Below, one piece after another: positions 9,364 through 18,490 of a stretch of 64,000 nucleotides of DNA. The DNA comes from Companilactobacillus mishanensis (lineage in GTDB: Bacteria > Bacillota > Bacilli > Lactobacillales > Lactobacillaceae), in assembly GCF_003946505.1 (NCBI RefSeq), contig NZ_RHON01000001.1, positions 62,001 through 126,000 on the forward strand, written 5' to 3'. A program made the position numbers and the translations under genes. Within the stretch, counting starts at the first letter, position 1. Each line of letters begins with the position of its first letter. The notes under the pieces are model-generated. The model did no database searches. It saw only the letters and a list, made by a program, of their open reading frames with translations, and had not been told where the DNA came from.

Positions 9364-10359
9364 ATGAAGCTAATTGATTATGGTGTTAGGGACGATGAAA
9401 GACCTTATATTGAAGAGTGGTCAAAGAAGAATAATATCGAAGTCAAAATTGTTCCAGAATTGCTAAATCCTGAGACTATCGAATTGGCCAAGGATTATGA
9501 CGGGGTTGTTGCTTATCAACAACTACCATATGAATCAGCTATTTTTGACAAAATGAATGAATTTGGTATTCATGTGCTTTCACTTAGAAATGTTGGTGTT
9601 GATAACGTTCCTTTTGATGCCCTTAAGAAAAATGACATCAGATTGACTAATGTTCCCAGTTATTCACCAACAGCAATTGCTGAATATTCAGTAACTGGTT
9701 TGATGATCTTACTTAGAAGTATGAAATCAATGATCCGTAAAGTTGATAAACATAATTTTATGTGGGCACCTGATATTGGTCGTGAATTAAATGAGATGAC
9801 TGTGGGTGTTGCAGGTACAGGTAGAATTGGTCAAGCTGCAATTAAAATCTATCAAGGTTTTGGAGCAAAAGTGATTGCTTTTGATAAATATCGTAATCCT
9901 AATATTGAAAAACAAGATTTATATGTAGACACATTAGATGAATTATTAAAAGAATCTGACGTTGTAACACTTCATTTGCCAAGTTTGGGAGCAGGAAACA
10001 CTGTTATCAATAAAGGCAGCATTGCAAATATGAAAGATGGTGCGATCGTCGTAAATACTGGTCGTGGTGATTTGATCAATACCGCTGACCTTAACGATGC
10101 TGTGAAATCAGGCAAACTTTTAGGAGCTGTGCTAGACGTATATGAAAATGAAGTTGGTATTTTCAACAGTGACAGAACAGGCCAAGAGCTAGATGACAAA
10201 CTTTTGAGCGAAATGATCGAGAATCCTAAGATTATCGTATCTCCTCATATTGCCTTTTATACAACAACCGCGGTTAAGAATATGGCAACAATTTCTCTAG
10301 ACTCGATGGTTGACGAATTGAACAATGGTAAATCAGATAATGAAATAGACCTTGGATAA
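9364..10359 (+). CDS. ldhD: D-2-hydroxyacid dehydrogenase, probably D-lactate dehydrogenase
   Basis: A 331-aa NAD-dependent D-2-hydroxyacid dehydrogenase, the size and wording of lactobacillar D-LDH, which reduces pyruvate to D-lactate. The Rossmann motif is GTGRIG (151-156), with the catalytic Arg (NTGRGD, R234), Glu (ENEVG, E263) and His (SPHIAFYT, H295). Related D-hydroxyisocaproate dehydrogenases share the fold, so a branched 2-oxoacid as substrate is not excluded. GGAGG lies 7 nt before the ATG. It sits between def and the pdh operon, directly at the pyruvate branch point; no clear terminator separates it from pdhA. Confidence 0.9.
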   Translation: MKLIDYGVRDDERPYIEEWSKKNNIEVKIVPELLNPETIELAKDYDGVVAYQQLPYESAIFDKMNEFGIHVLSLRNVGVDNVPFDALKKNDIRLTNVPSYSPTAIAEYSVTGLMILLRSMKSMIRKVDKHNFMWAPDIGRELNEMTVGVAGTGRIGQAAIKIYQGFGAKVIAFDKYRNPNIEKQDLYVDTLDELLKESDVVTLHLPSLGAGNTVINKGSIANMKDGAIVVNTGRGDLINTADLNDAVKSGKLLGAVLDVYENEVGIFNSDRTGQELDDKLLSEMIENPKIIVSPHIAFYTTTAVKNMATISLDSMVDELNNGKSDNEIDLG

Positions 10360-10387
10360 TGAAATGAAAATTGTTTTGTAAAAATTA

Positions 10388-10415
10388 TTGTATTTTTTTT
10401 CATCAATGGTAAACT
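10388..10415 (+). promoter_or_regulatory. Promoter of the pdh operon
   Basis: TTGTAT (10388-10393), a 16-nt spacer and TAAACT (10410-10415), with TG one base upstream (extended -10). Transcription should start near 10422. Confidence 0.6.
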
Positions 10416-10423
10416 GAAAGTAT

Positions 10424-10437
10424 TGAAAGCCCTTACA
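10424..10437 (+). promoter_or_regulatory. cre-like CcpA operator on the pdh promoter
   Basis: TGAAAGCCCTTACA matches the catabolite-responsive element consensus TGWAANCGNTNWCA at 13 of 14 positions (one mismatch in the central CG). It covers the predicted transcription start, a position where CcpA would repress. An overlapping TTACA-N6-TGTAA repeat follows. Confidence 0.5.
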
Positions 10438-10483
10438 GATATATGTAAGTGGCTTATTGTTTTGAATGGAAGGAATGTGAAAA

Positions 10484-11584
10484 ATGGCACAAAGTTCAGT
10501 TGTTGATTTTGACGCAATTAAGAAAAATTTGGCAGATTTACCGAAACCTATTCAGATTTTGGATGAAAATTCCAAGGTTGTTGACAAAGAGGCATTTGAT
10601 TCATTTTCCGATGACGATCTTGTCGAATTCATGAAGAAGATGGTTTGGGAACGTGCATTGCACGAACAAACAATGAATTTCTCTCGTCAAGGACGTATGG
10701 GATTCTATGCTCCTACAGAAGGTGAGGAAGCTTCAGAGATGGGTACAGTCTTAGCTATGAAGAAGCAAGACTACTTATTACCTGCTTATCGTGATGTTCC
10801 TCAATTGATCCAACACGGAGCAACAGTTACAGAAGCATACTTATGGTCAAGAGGCCATGTTGTTGGTAACAAGTACGAAGCTCGTGCTATGATGCCACAA
10901 ATCATCATCGGTGCTGCATATGATGAAGCAGCCGGTGTTGCTATGGGTCTTAAGAAAAACGGAGAAGAAGCAATTGCCTTCACATATACAGGTGATGGTG
11001 GTACTTCTCAAGGTGATAGTTACGAAGGTATGAACTTTGCCGGAGCTTTCCAAGTACCTGCATTGTTCATCGTTCAAAATAATGGTTTTGCTATTTCTAC
11101 TCCAAGAAATAAACAGACTGCTGCACCTTCACTTGCACAAAAAGCAGTTGCTGCTGGTATTCCAAGTGTTCAAGTTGATGGTATGGATATTTTGGCATGT
11201 TACAAAGTTGCTAAAGCAGCTCGTGACTACATCATCGCTGGAAATGGTCCCGTAATGATCGAAACATTGACATATCGTTATGGTGCTCACTCAAGTGCTG
11301 GTGATGATCCTTCACGTTACAGAACTGAAGAAGATACAAAACCTTGGCATGAAAAAGATCCTCTAATTCGTTTAAGAAAAGTTCTTGAAGATAAAGGACT
11401 TTGGTCAGATGAACAAGAAGATAGTCTCGTGGATGAGTACAAGGCAACATTCAAAGATGCAATCAAGGAAGCAGATGCTGTTCCAGTTGATAAGGTTTCA
11501 GATATGTTGAAACGTACATTTGAAATTCCAACTCCAGAAATGAGAAAAGAAATTGAAAAATTCGAAGCAAAGGAGTCGAACTAA
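10484..11584 (+). CDS. pdhA: Pyruvate dehydrogenase E1 component subunit alpha
   Basis: A 366-aa E1-alpha of the alpha2beta2 type, which binds thiamine diphosphate and decarboxylates pyruvate. The TPP motif runs from GDGGTSQGD to the NN about 28 residues later ([12 protein letters not shown]), and the phosphorylation-loop-like region [16 protein letters not shown] is present. It is the first gene of pdhABCD, with GGAAGGAA as ribosome site, a promoter and a cre-like site upstream. Branched-chain oxoacid E1 is the alternative, but the four-gene order and wording favour pyruvate. Confidence 0.95.
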   Translation: MAQSSVVDFDAIKKNLADLPKPIQILDENSKVVDKEAFDSFSDDDLVEFMKKMVWERALHEQTMNFSRQGRMGFYAPTEGEEASEMGTVLAMKKQDYLLPAYRDVPQLIQHGATVTEAYLWSRGHVVGNKYEARAMMPQIIIGAAYDEAAGVAMGLKKNGEEAIAFTYTGDGGTSQGDSYEGMNFAGAFQVPALFIVQNNGFAISTPRNKQTAAPSLAQKAVAAGIPSVQVDGMDILACYKVAKAARDYIIAGNGPVMIETLTYRYGAHSSAGDDPSRYRTEEDTKPWHEKDPLIRLRKVLEDKGLWSDEQEDSLVDEYKATFKDAIKEADAVPVDKVSDMLKRTFEIPTPEMRKEIEKFEAKESN

Positions 11585-11586
11585 AG

Positions 11587-12561
11587 ATGGCAAAGAAGAC
11601 ATATATTAAAGCAATCACTGACGCCTTGGATATTGTTTTGGACGAAGATCCAAAAACATTGATCTTTGGTGAAGATGTTGGTAAAAACGGTGGTGTATTT
11701 AGAACCACACAAGGTTTACAAGACAAGTATGGTGAAGACCGTGTCTTTGATACACCTTTAGCTGAATCAGGTATTTTAGGATTAGCAACTGGTCTTGGTG
11801 TTACAGGCTGGCGTCCAATTCCTGAAATCCAATTTATGGGATTTTCATTTGAAGCTATTGACCAAATTGCTGGCCAAGAAGCTAGAATGCGTTTCCGTTT
11901 CGATGGTAAACAACATTCACCAGTTACTATCCGTACACCTTATGGTGGTGGTACACATACTGCTGAAATGCACGCTGATAACCTTGAAAACTTCTTTACA
12001 GGAGTTCCAGGACTACGTGTTGTTATGCCAAGTAACCCATACGACGCAAAAGGACTATTGATTTCATCAGTTGAAAGCAATGACCCTGTTCTATTTATGG
12101 AAAACTTGAAGTTATATCGTTCAATGAAGGATGATATTCCAGAAGGCAAGTACACAGTTCCATTGGATCAAGCTAATGTTGTACAAGAAGGTACAGACTT
12201 AACTATTGTTGCTTATGGTGCTGAAGTTAACGAAGCAAAGAAAGTTGCTGACAAACTTAAAGACAAAGCTTCTATTGAAGTTATCGATCTAAGAACTGTT
12301 TCACCAATCGATACAGACACAATTTTCAAATCAATCGAAAAGACACACAAAGTAGTAATCGTTCAAGAAGCTCAAAAAATGGCTGGTGTTGGAGCACAAG
12401 TTGCTTCAGCAATTGCTGAGGATGCTATTCTTTCTCTTGATGCACCAATTGGTAGAGTTGCTGCTCCAAATAGTGTTTACCCATTCGCCCAAGGTGAGGA
12501 TTACTGGATCCCTGGTGCTGATGAAATTGAAGAAAAAGTAAACGAAATTTTAAACTACTAA
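11587..12561 (+). CDS. pdhB: Pyruvate dehydrogenase E1 component subunit beta
   Basis: A 324-aa E1-beta (transketolase-like pyrimidine-binding domain plus C-terminal transketolase domain). [17 protein letters not shown] and [16 protein letters not shown] are hallmark N-terminal segments; the C-terminal half has [15 protein letters not shown]. It starts 2 bp after the pdhA stop, with AAGGAG lying within the end of pdhA, so the two subunits are expressed together. Confidence 0.95.
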   Translation: MAKKTYIKAITDALDIVLDEDPKTLIFGEDVGKNGGVFRTTQGLQDKYGEDRVFDTPLAESGILGLATGLGVTGWRPIPEIQFMGFSFEAIDQIAGQEARMRFRFDGKQHSPVTIRTPYGGGTHTAEMHADNLENFFTGVPGLRVVMPSNPYDAKGLLISSVESNDPVLFMENLKLYRSMKDDIPEGKYTVPLDQANVVQEGTDLTIVAYGAEVNEAKKVADKLKDKASIEVIDLRTVSPIDTDTIFKSIEKTHKVVIVQEAQKMAGVGAQVASAIAEDAILSLDAPIGRVAAPNSVYPFAQGEDYWIPGADEIEEKVNEILNY

Positions 12562-12598
12562 TTAATGACTAAATGCATGGAAGGGAAGGATCCAAAGT

Positions 12599-13894
12599 AT
12601 GGCTTTTAAATTTAAACTACCTGAACTAGGTGAAGGTATGGCCGAAGGTGAAGTTGCTAGCTGGCTTGTTAAAGAAGGAGACACAGTTAAAGAAGATGAT
12701 TCTTTAGTTGAGATCCAAAATGATAAATCAGTTGAGGAGCTACCTTCTCCTGTTGCTGGTACTGTTAAACAAATTGTTGCTCAAGAAGGAGCAACTGTTG
12801 AAATTGGAGATACTTTGATCATTATTGATGATGGTTCTCCTGACACAGGTGACAACGATGCTGCTCCAGCAGCCGCTGCTGACGATGCTGCTCCTGCAGC
12901 ATCAGATGACAAAGCTGCCGCTCCAGCCGCTGCAGCAGCACCTGCTGCGGAAGCTACTGGTTCAGCAAATGCTAAATACTTAGCAATGCCATCTGTACGT
13001 CAATATGCACGTGACCAAGGTGTTGACCTATCAACAGTTACACCAACTGGTAAGCATGCACAAATTACTGAAGCTGATGTTGATACAGCTAAGAGTGGTG
13101 CTCCTGCTGCAGCCGCCGCTCCAGCCGCCGCCGCTGCTCCAGTTGATACTGCTGCAGAACCTATCAAACCTTACAAGTCAGACTCACCAGAACTTGAAAC
13201 ACGTGAAAAGATGACTATGACAAGAAAAGCTATTGCTAAAGCAATGGTTCAAAGCAAGCATAGAAGTCCACACGTAACTAGTTTTGACGATGTTGAAGTT
13301 TCAGCATTGATGGCTAACCGTAAGAAATACAAGCAAATTGCTGCTGACAAAGATATTAAGTTAACATTCTTACCTTATATCGTTAAAGCATTAGTTGCTG
13401 TAATGAAGGAATATCCAGAATTCAACGCATCTATTGATGACACAACTGAAGAAATTGTTTACAAACATTACTTCAACGTTGGTATTGCAACAAACACAGA
13501 TCATGGTTTGTATGTACCAAATATCAAGAATGCTGATTCTAAAGGTATGTTCGAAATTGCTAAAGAAATCTCAGAAAACTCTCAAGCCGCATATGACAAC
13601 AAGATGAGTGCCAAGACAATGTCTGGTGGTTCAATTACTATCAGTAACGTTGGTTCAATTGGTGGTGGCTGGTTTACACCAGTTATCAACCAACCTGAAA
13701 GTGCTATTTTAGGTGTTGGTAAAATCGCTAACGAACCATACGTTGACGAAGATGGAAACATTCAAGTTGGTAAGATGCTCAAGCTTTCATTGAGTTATGA
13801 CCACAGATTAATTGATGGTGCTTTGGCACAAAACGCATTGAACCTCATGAAGAAATTGCTTCATGATCCAGATATGTTGTTAATGGAGGGTTAG
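12599..13894 (+). CDS. pdhC: Dihydrolipoamide acetyltransferase E2
   Basis: A 431-aa E2 core subunit that carries acetyl groups on lipoate. There is one lipoyl domain (residues 1-80; lipoylated Lys K43 in QNDKSVEELPSP), an Ala/Pro-rich linker (about 85-122), the peripheral-subunit-binding domain (about 124-162, AMPSVRQYARDQGVD), a second Ala/Pro linker (about 168-186) and the catalytic domain ending in SYDHRLIDG with H402 and D406. GGGAAGGA sits upstream of the ATG. The GC-richer Ala codon runs in the linkers are normal for this family. Confidence 0.95.
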   Translation: MAFKFKLPELGEGMAEGEVASWLVKEGDTVKEDDSLVEIQNDKSVEELPSPVAGTVKQIVAQEGATVEIGDTLIIIDDGSPDTGDNDAAPAAAADDAAPAASDDKAAAPAAAAAPAAEATGSANAKYLAMPSVRQYARDQGVDLSTVTPTGKHAQITEADVDTAKSGAPAAAAAPAAAAAPVDTAAEPIKPYKSDSPELETREKMTMTRKAIAKAMVQSKHRSPHVTSFDDVEVSALMANRKKYKQIAADKDIKLTFLPYIVKALVAVMKEYPEFNASIDDTTEEIVYKHYFNVGIATNTDHGLYVPNIKNADSKGMFEIAKEISENSQAAYDNKMSAKTMSGGSITISNVGSIGGGWFTPVINQPESAILGVGKIANEPYVDEDGNIQVGKMLKLSLSYDHRLIDGALAQNALNLMKKLLHDPDMLLMEG

Positions 13895-13901
13895 TATTAA
13901 A

Positions 13902-15329
13902 ATGGCAGATAATGTTGAAGAAAAAGATACAGTTATTATTGGTTCAGGTCCCGGTGGATATGTTGCAGCTATTCGTGCAGCCGAATTAGGACAAACTGTT
14001 ACAGTTATTGAAAAAGAAGACACTGTCGGTGGTGTTTGTTTGAACGTTGGATGTGTACCATCCAAAGCTCTTATCGCTGCTGGTAACCGTTTGAAGCAAG
14101 ATCGTGACTCATCAGTTTATGGTATTACTACAACAGGTGCTGAAATCGATTTTACTAAGACACAAGCATGGAAAGACGAAAAAGTTGTTGCTCGTATGAC
14201 AAACGGTGTTAACATGCTTCTCAAGAAGCATAAAGTTGAATTGATCCAAGGAGAAGCATACTTGGACAATGATACACAACTACGTATCATGCCAAGTGGT
14301 CCTCGTCAATTCATGGATAACGGTGGTGGCCAAACTATTAAGTTCAAGAACTTAATTTTGGCAACTGGTAGTCGTCCAATTGAAATTAAAGGATTCAAAT
14401 TTGGTGAACGTATTATCGATTCTACAGGTGGCTTGAACCTTAAAGCTATTCCTAAGGAATTCGTTATCATCGGTGGTGGATATGTTGGTACTGAGTTAGC
14501 TGGAGCATATGCTGACTTAGGTGCACATGTTACTATCCTTGAAGGTACACCAAACATTATTCCTAACTTTGAAAAAGATATGGTTTCTGTTGTTAAGAAG
14601 AACCTTGAAAGCAAAGGCGTTACAATTATTACTAGCGCCATGGCTAAGAAGGGTGAAGAAACTGACAAAGATGTAACTGTAACTTATGAAGTTGATGGAA
14701 AAGAAGAAAAAATCACAGCTGACTATTGTATGGTAACTGTTGGACGTCGTCCAAACACAGACAACTTTGGTCTTGAAATGACAAGTGTTAAGACAACTGA
14801 TCGTGGACTTGTAGAAGTTGACGAACAAGGTCGTACATCCGTTTCAAATATCTTTGCTGTTGGTGATATCGTTCCCGGACCTGCTTTAGCTCACAAGGCT
14901 TTCTTTGAAGCCAAAACAGCTGCAGGTGCAATCTCAGGACAAAATTCTGCTAATGACTTTATTGGTGTGCCAGCGGTCTGCTTTACAGATCCTGAATTAG
15001 CAAGTGTTGGTCTAACAAAAGACGAAGCTAAAGAAAAAGGAATCGAAACAGACGTTGCTAAGTTCCCATTTGCCGGTAACGCTCGTGCCGTTTCACTTGA
15101 CGAAGCTGAAGGTTTTGTAAGATTAGTTGCTGAAAAAGGCACTGGTACATTAATTGGTGGTCAAATTGTTGGACCTGGTGCTAGTGAATTGATTTCTGAA
15201 TTAAGTGTTGCAATTAATTGTCAACTTAACGCAGAAGACATTGCACGTACAATTCACCCACATCCAACATTAGGCGAACCTGTACAAGAAGCTGCAGATA
15301 TTCTTATTGGATATCCTACACATATTTAA
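13902..15329 (+). CDS. pdhD: Dihydrolipoamide dehydrogenase E3
   Basis: A 475-aa flavoprotein that reoxidises dihydrolipoamide with NAD. FAD motif GSGPGGY (14-20), redox-active disulfide GGVCLNVGC (C46, C51), NAD motif GGGYVGTELAG, second FAD motif VGDIVPGPALAHKA and the catalytic HPHPTLGE near the C-terminus are all present. It is the last gene of the operon, 7 bp after pdhC, and is followed by a perfect palindromic terminator. Confidence 0.97.
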   Translation: MADNVEEKDTVIIGSGPGGYVAAIRAAELGQTVTVIEKEDTVGGVCLNVGCVPSKALIAAGNRLKQDRDSSVYGITTTGAEIDFTKTQAWKDEKVVARMTNGVNMLLKKHKVELIQGEAYLDNDTQLRIMPSGPRQFMDNGGGQTIKFKNLILATGSRPIEIKGFKFGERIIDSTGGLNLKAIPKEFVIIGGGYVGTELAGAYADLGAHVTILEGTPNIIPNFEKDMVSVVKKNLESKGVTIITSAMAKKGEETDKDVTVTYEVDGKEEKITADYCMVTVGRRPNTDNFGLEMTSVKTTDRGLVEVDEQGRTSVSNIFAVGDIVPGPALAHKAFFEAKTAAGAISGQNSANDFIGVPAVCFTDPELASVGLTKDEAKEKGIETDVAKFPFAGNARAVSLDEAEGFVRLVAEKGTGTLIGGQIVGPGASELISELSVAINCQLNAEDIARTIHPHPTLGEPVQEAADILIGYPTHI

Positions 15330-15336
15330 TTAAACA

Positions 15337-15365
15337 AAAGCGATGCAATTGCATCGCTTTTTTTG
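15337..15365 (+). terminator. Terminator of the pdh operon
   Basis: A 24-bp perfect palindrome (AAAGCGATGC and its complement around AATT), followed by a run of T. Confidence 0.9.
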
Positions 15366-15402
15366 TATAGTTAAAGAGTAAAAAGATTGGGGGATTTTGA
15401 CA

Positions 15403-15696
15403 ATGCGAGAAAATTACAGTTATCCACTTGATGGTGATTGGACGTACGATGATATCGTTAAAGTCGTTGCACTATACAACGCAGTAGAGGCTGTTTATGA
15501 ACATGGAATTCAACGGGAAGAATTTATGCAAAAATATCGAGCATTTTGCCAAGTAGTACCTATGAAAATGGAACAAAGACGTTTGGATCATGATTTTGAA
15601 CAAGAGTCTGGATATTCAATTTACAAGGCATTTAAACAAAGTCAATCGACTCCAGTTAACGGGAAAGTAAGGCTTCATTATGAAAGAACAAAGTAA
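15403..15696 (+). CDS. UPF0223 family protein (YktA-like)
   Basis: A 97-aa conserved protein of unknown function. The N-terminal YPLDGDWTYDDIVKVVALYNAVE is characteristic of UPF0223. The ATG at 15403 is preferred over an in-frame TTG six bases earlier, because the GGGGG ribosome site at about 15389-15393 would be only 3 nt from the TTG. Its 3' end overlaps the next gene by 17 bp, as in the yktA-yktC pair of Bacillus, where the neighbour is likewise an inositol-monophosphatase-family gene. Confidence 0.85.
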   Translation: MRENYSYPLDGDWTYDDIVKVVALYNAVEAVYEHGIQREEFMQKYRAFCQVVPMKMEQRRLDHDFEQESGYSIYKAFKQSQSTPVNGKVRLHYERTK

Positions 15697-16462
15697 GGAA
15701 ATAGATAAATTTTTAACTTCATTGCTAAAAGATGTCGGTGAAAAATTATTTGTTGATGCGGATCGTAACAAAAGTGTTGCAACTAAGTCTGGTAGAAATG
15801 ATTTAGTTACAAATTTCGACAAATCAACTGAAAAGTCAGTTGTTCAAACTATCAAAGAAAATTATCCGGATGCTGTTATTGTAAGTGAGGAAGGCTATGG
15901 TGATACTCCTGATAGCATGGATGGCCTGGTATTTTTTGTTGATCCAATTGACGGTACCATGAATTTTGTCAAACGTAGGGATGATTTTGCTTCCATGATC
16001 GGGGTATATTTGGATGGTAAGCCATATGTCGGAGCAATTATTGATGTGATGAATAAAAAGATTTATCATGGTGGTCCTGAAATCGGTGTTTATGAAAATG
16101 AACATAAACTTGAAAATCCTGAAAATTTGGAATTATCGCAAGGGCTAGTTGATATAAGTGGTCCAATGGTATTAGCAAATAAATTTAATACTCAAAAAGT
16201 AGTCCACCATAGTAGTGGAATTAGAATTTTTGGTAGTGCAGGAATAGTTTTTAAACATTTAGTAACTGGAAAAGAAGTCATGTATATGTCCTATTTAGCT
16301 CCTTGGGACTTGGCTGCTGGACGAGTACTTTGTGAAAGTATGGGCTTAAACGTTGTAGGAGTTGACGGTACGCCTGTAAATATGCTAAAATCACAAGTCG
16401 TAATAGCTGGTACTCAGAAAGTCGTTTCTGAAGTACTAGAAACGGTTAAAAATTGTGACTAA
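15680..16462 (+). CDS. Inositol monophosphatase family protein
   Basis: A 260-aa Mg-dependent, Li-sensitive phosphatase fold. Metal-binding motifs are EEGYG (about residue 72), DPIDGTMNFV (about 92-101) and WDLAAGRVL (about 213). The family acts on inositol phosphates, NADP(H), PAP or fructose bisphosphate; the true substrate here is unknown. It overlaps the UPF0223 gene and has a weak ribosome site (TAAGG), consistent with translational coupling. Confidence 0.9.
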   Translation: MKEQSKEIDKFLTSLLKDVGEKLFVDADRNKSVATKSGRNDLVTNFDKSTEKSVVQTIKENYPDAVIVSEEGYGDTPDSMDGLVFFVDPIDGTMNFVKRRDDFASMIGVYLDGKPYVGAIIDVMNKKIYHGGPEIGVYENEHKLENPENLELSQGLVDISGPMVLANKFNTQKVVHHSSGIRIFGSAGIVFKHLVTGKEVMYMSYLAPWDLAAGRVLCESMGLNVVGVDGTPVNMLKSQVVIAGTQKVVSEVLETVKNCD

Positions 16463-16489
16463 ACTGTGAATTACAATCACAGTTTTTTT
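16462..16489 (+). terminator. Terminator after the inositol-phosphatase gene
   Basis: AACTGTGA/TCACAGTT stem (8 bp) with a 7-nt loop and seven T. Confidence 0.85.
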
Positions 16490-16533
16490 ATTGCAAGTGA
16501 TGATTATTGTCATTTATGGAAGGAAGAAATAAC

Positions 16534-18381
16534 TTGACTAAAAGAAGAGAAGATATTAGAAACATTGCGATTATCGCCCACGTTGACCACGGTAAAACAA
16601 CCCTAGTTAATGAAATGCTAAAACAATCAGATACATTAGATGAACATTACCAAATCCAAGATCGTGCCATGGATACTAATGCAATCGAAAAGGAACGTGG
16701 AATCACAATCCTTTCTAAGAATACTGCTGTTGATTATGACGGTAAGAAGATCAACATTTTGGATACTCCAGGACACGCCGATTTCGGTGGTGAAGTTGAA
16801 CGTATCATGAAGATGGTTGATGGTGTCCTATTAGTTGTTGATGCTTATGAAGGAACAATGCCTCAAACACGTTTTGTTTTGAAGAAAGCTTTGGAACAAC
16901 ATTTAACACCAATCGTTGTTATTAACAAAATTGATAGACCAGGTGCTCGTCCTGAAGAAGTTGTTGACGAAGTTCTTGAATTGTTCATCGAATTAGGTGC
17001 TGACGATTCACAACTAGACTTCCCAGTTATTTATGCTTCAGCTATCAATGGAACATCAAGTTATGATTCTGATCCTGCAAAGCAAGAACATACTATGAAT
17101 CCATTGTTTGATACTATCCTTAAGACTATTCCAGCTCCTATTGATAATTCAGACGAACCTTTACAATTCCAAGTTGCCTTACTTGATTACAACGATTATG
17201 TTGGTCGTATTGGTATTGGACGTGTATTCCGTGGAACTATCAAAATCGGTGATAACGTTACTGTTATGAAGCTCGATGGATCAACCAAGAACTTCCGTGT
17301 AACGAAGATATTTGGTTTCATGGGTCTTGATCGTGTTGAAGTCCAAGAAGCTAAAGCCGGAGACCTTATTGCTGTTTCTGGTATGGAAGATATCTATGTT
17401 GGTGAAACTGTATGTCCAGTTAATCATGAAGAAGCTCTACCATTGCTTCGTATTGATGAACCAACACTACAAATGATGTTCCTACAAAATAACTCACCTT
17501 TCGCTGGTCGTGAGGGTACAGAAGTTACTGCTAGAAAGATCGACGAACGTTTAAGAAGACAATTACATACTGATGTTTCACTTAAAGTTGAAGATACTGA
17601 TCAAGCTGGTGCTTGGATGGTTTCTGGACGTGGTGAACTTCACTTGTCAATCCTTGTTGAAGAAATGAGACGTGAAGGATTTGAACTACAACTTTCTCGT
17701 CCAGAAGTTATCTACAAGAATGTTGATGGCGTTAATAGCGAACCATTTGAGGAAGTTACAATTGATACACCTGACCAATACGTTGGTTCAGTTATCGATG
17801 CAATGTCACAAAGAAAAGGTGACATGAAGAACATGGAAAGTACTGGTAATGGTCAAACTCGTTTGATCTTCTCAGCACCTTCACGTGGATTGATCGGATT
17901 TTCAACAGAATTCCTTTCAATGACTGGTGGTTACGGTATCATGAACCATACATACGAAGAATACAAACCAGTTGTTAAGAACTGGGAACCAGGTAGAAGA
18001 TCTGGTGCCCTAGTTTCAATCAACCAAGGTCAATCAACAACTTATAGTTTGCAATCAGTTGAAGATCGTGGTCAATTATTTATCGGTGCACAAGTTGATG
18101 TTTATGAGGGAATGATCGTTGGTGAAAGTAGCCGTGATCAAGATATCGCTGTTACAGTTACTAAAGGTAAGAACCTTACAAATACTCGTGCTTCAGGTAA
18201 AGATCATGCTGCTGCTATCAAGACACCTAAGGCTATGTCACTAGAACAATCTATCGAATTCTTGAATGAAGATGAACTATGTGAAGTAACACCTAAGAAT
18301 GTACGTCTTCGTAAGAAGATTCTTGATACAAATGAACGTAAGAAGTATGACAAACAACGTAAAATGTCTAAAAAAGCTTAA
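16534..18381 (+). CDS. typA: Translational GTPase TypA (BipA)
   Basis: A ribosome-associated GTPase related to EF-G, involved in ribosome assembly and stress or cold growth. From the chosen TTG the product is 615 aa, starting [23 protein letters not shown]1 is [10 protein letters not shown]2 EKERGITI, G3 [14 protein letters not shown] and G4 NKIDRPGA; an EF-G-like domain V and the TypA-specific C-terminal domain ([15 protein letters not shown]) follow. The frame is open further up (TTG 16507, ATG 16516), but GGAAGGA 7-10 nt before the TTG at 16534 fixes the start and matches the family length. Confidence 0.95.
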   Translation: MTKRREDIRNIAIIAHVDHGKTTLVNEMLKQSDTLDEHYQIQDRAMDTNAIEKERGITILSKNTAVDYDGKKINILDTPGHADFGGEVERIMKMVDGVLLVVDAYEGTMPQTRFVLKKALEQHLTPIVVINKIDRPGARPEEVVDEVLELFIELGADDSQLDFPVIYASAINGTSSYDSDPAKQEHTMNPLFDTILKTIPAPIDNSDEPLQFQVALLDYNDYVGRIGIGRVFRGTIKIGDNVTVMKLDGSTKNFRVTKIFGFMGLDRVEVQEAKAGDLIAVSGMEDIYVGETVCPVNHEEALPLLRIDEPTLQMMFLQNNSPFAGREGTEVTARKIDERLRRQLHTDVSLKVEDTDQAGAWMVSGRGELHLSILVEEMRREGFELQLSRPEVIYKNVDGVNSEPFEEVTIDTPDQYVGSVIDAMSQRKGDMKNMESTGNGQTRLIFSAPSRGLIGFSTEFLSMTGGYGIMNHTYEEYKPVVKNWEPGRRSGALVSINQGQSTTYSLQSVEDRGQLFIGAQVDVYEGMIVGESSRDQDIAVTVTKGKNLTNTRASGKDHAAAIKTPKAMSLEQSIEFLNEDELCEVTPKNVRLRKKILDTNERKKYDKQRKMSKKA

Positions 18382-18384
18382 TTC

Positions 18385-18420
18385 AAAGAGGACAAGAGAA
18401 ATCTTGACCTCTTTTTTTTA
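18385..18420 (+). terminator. Terminator of typA
   Basis: AAGAGG-A-CAAGA and TCTTG-A-CCTCTT form a long stem with a 4-nt loop, followed by seven or more T. Confidence 0.85.
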
Positions 18421-18453
18421 TACCCAATTGTGTAGTAACGAGATTTTGATTGG

Positions 18454-18462
18454 TGGTATAAT
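18454..18462 (+). promoter_or_regulatory. Extended -10 promoter of ftsW
   Basis: TGGTATAAT (TG at 18454-18455, TATAAT at 18457-18462); the -35 region is poor, as expected for an extended -10 promoter. The leader would be about 22 nt. Confidence 0.55.
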
Positions 18463-18490
18463 CTTAGTATTAGATTTTGGGAGTTTAAAT

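Noticed and set aside
12850..13150. Low-complexity Ala/Pro-rich DNA resembling a repeat insertion
   Set aside because: These are the normal flexible linkers on both sides of the E1/E3-binding domain of PdhC.
18299..18490. 64-residue extension of ftsW overlapping typA
   Set aside because: It runs through the typA terminator and lies upstream of the extended -10 promoter; GTG 18491 has the ribosome site.
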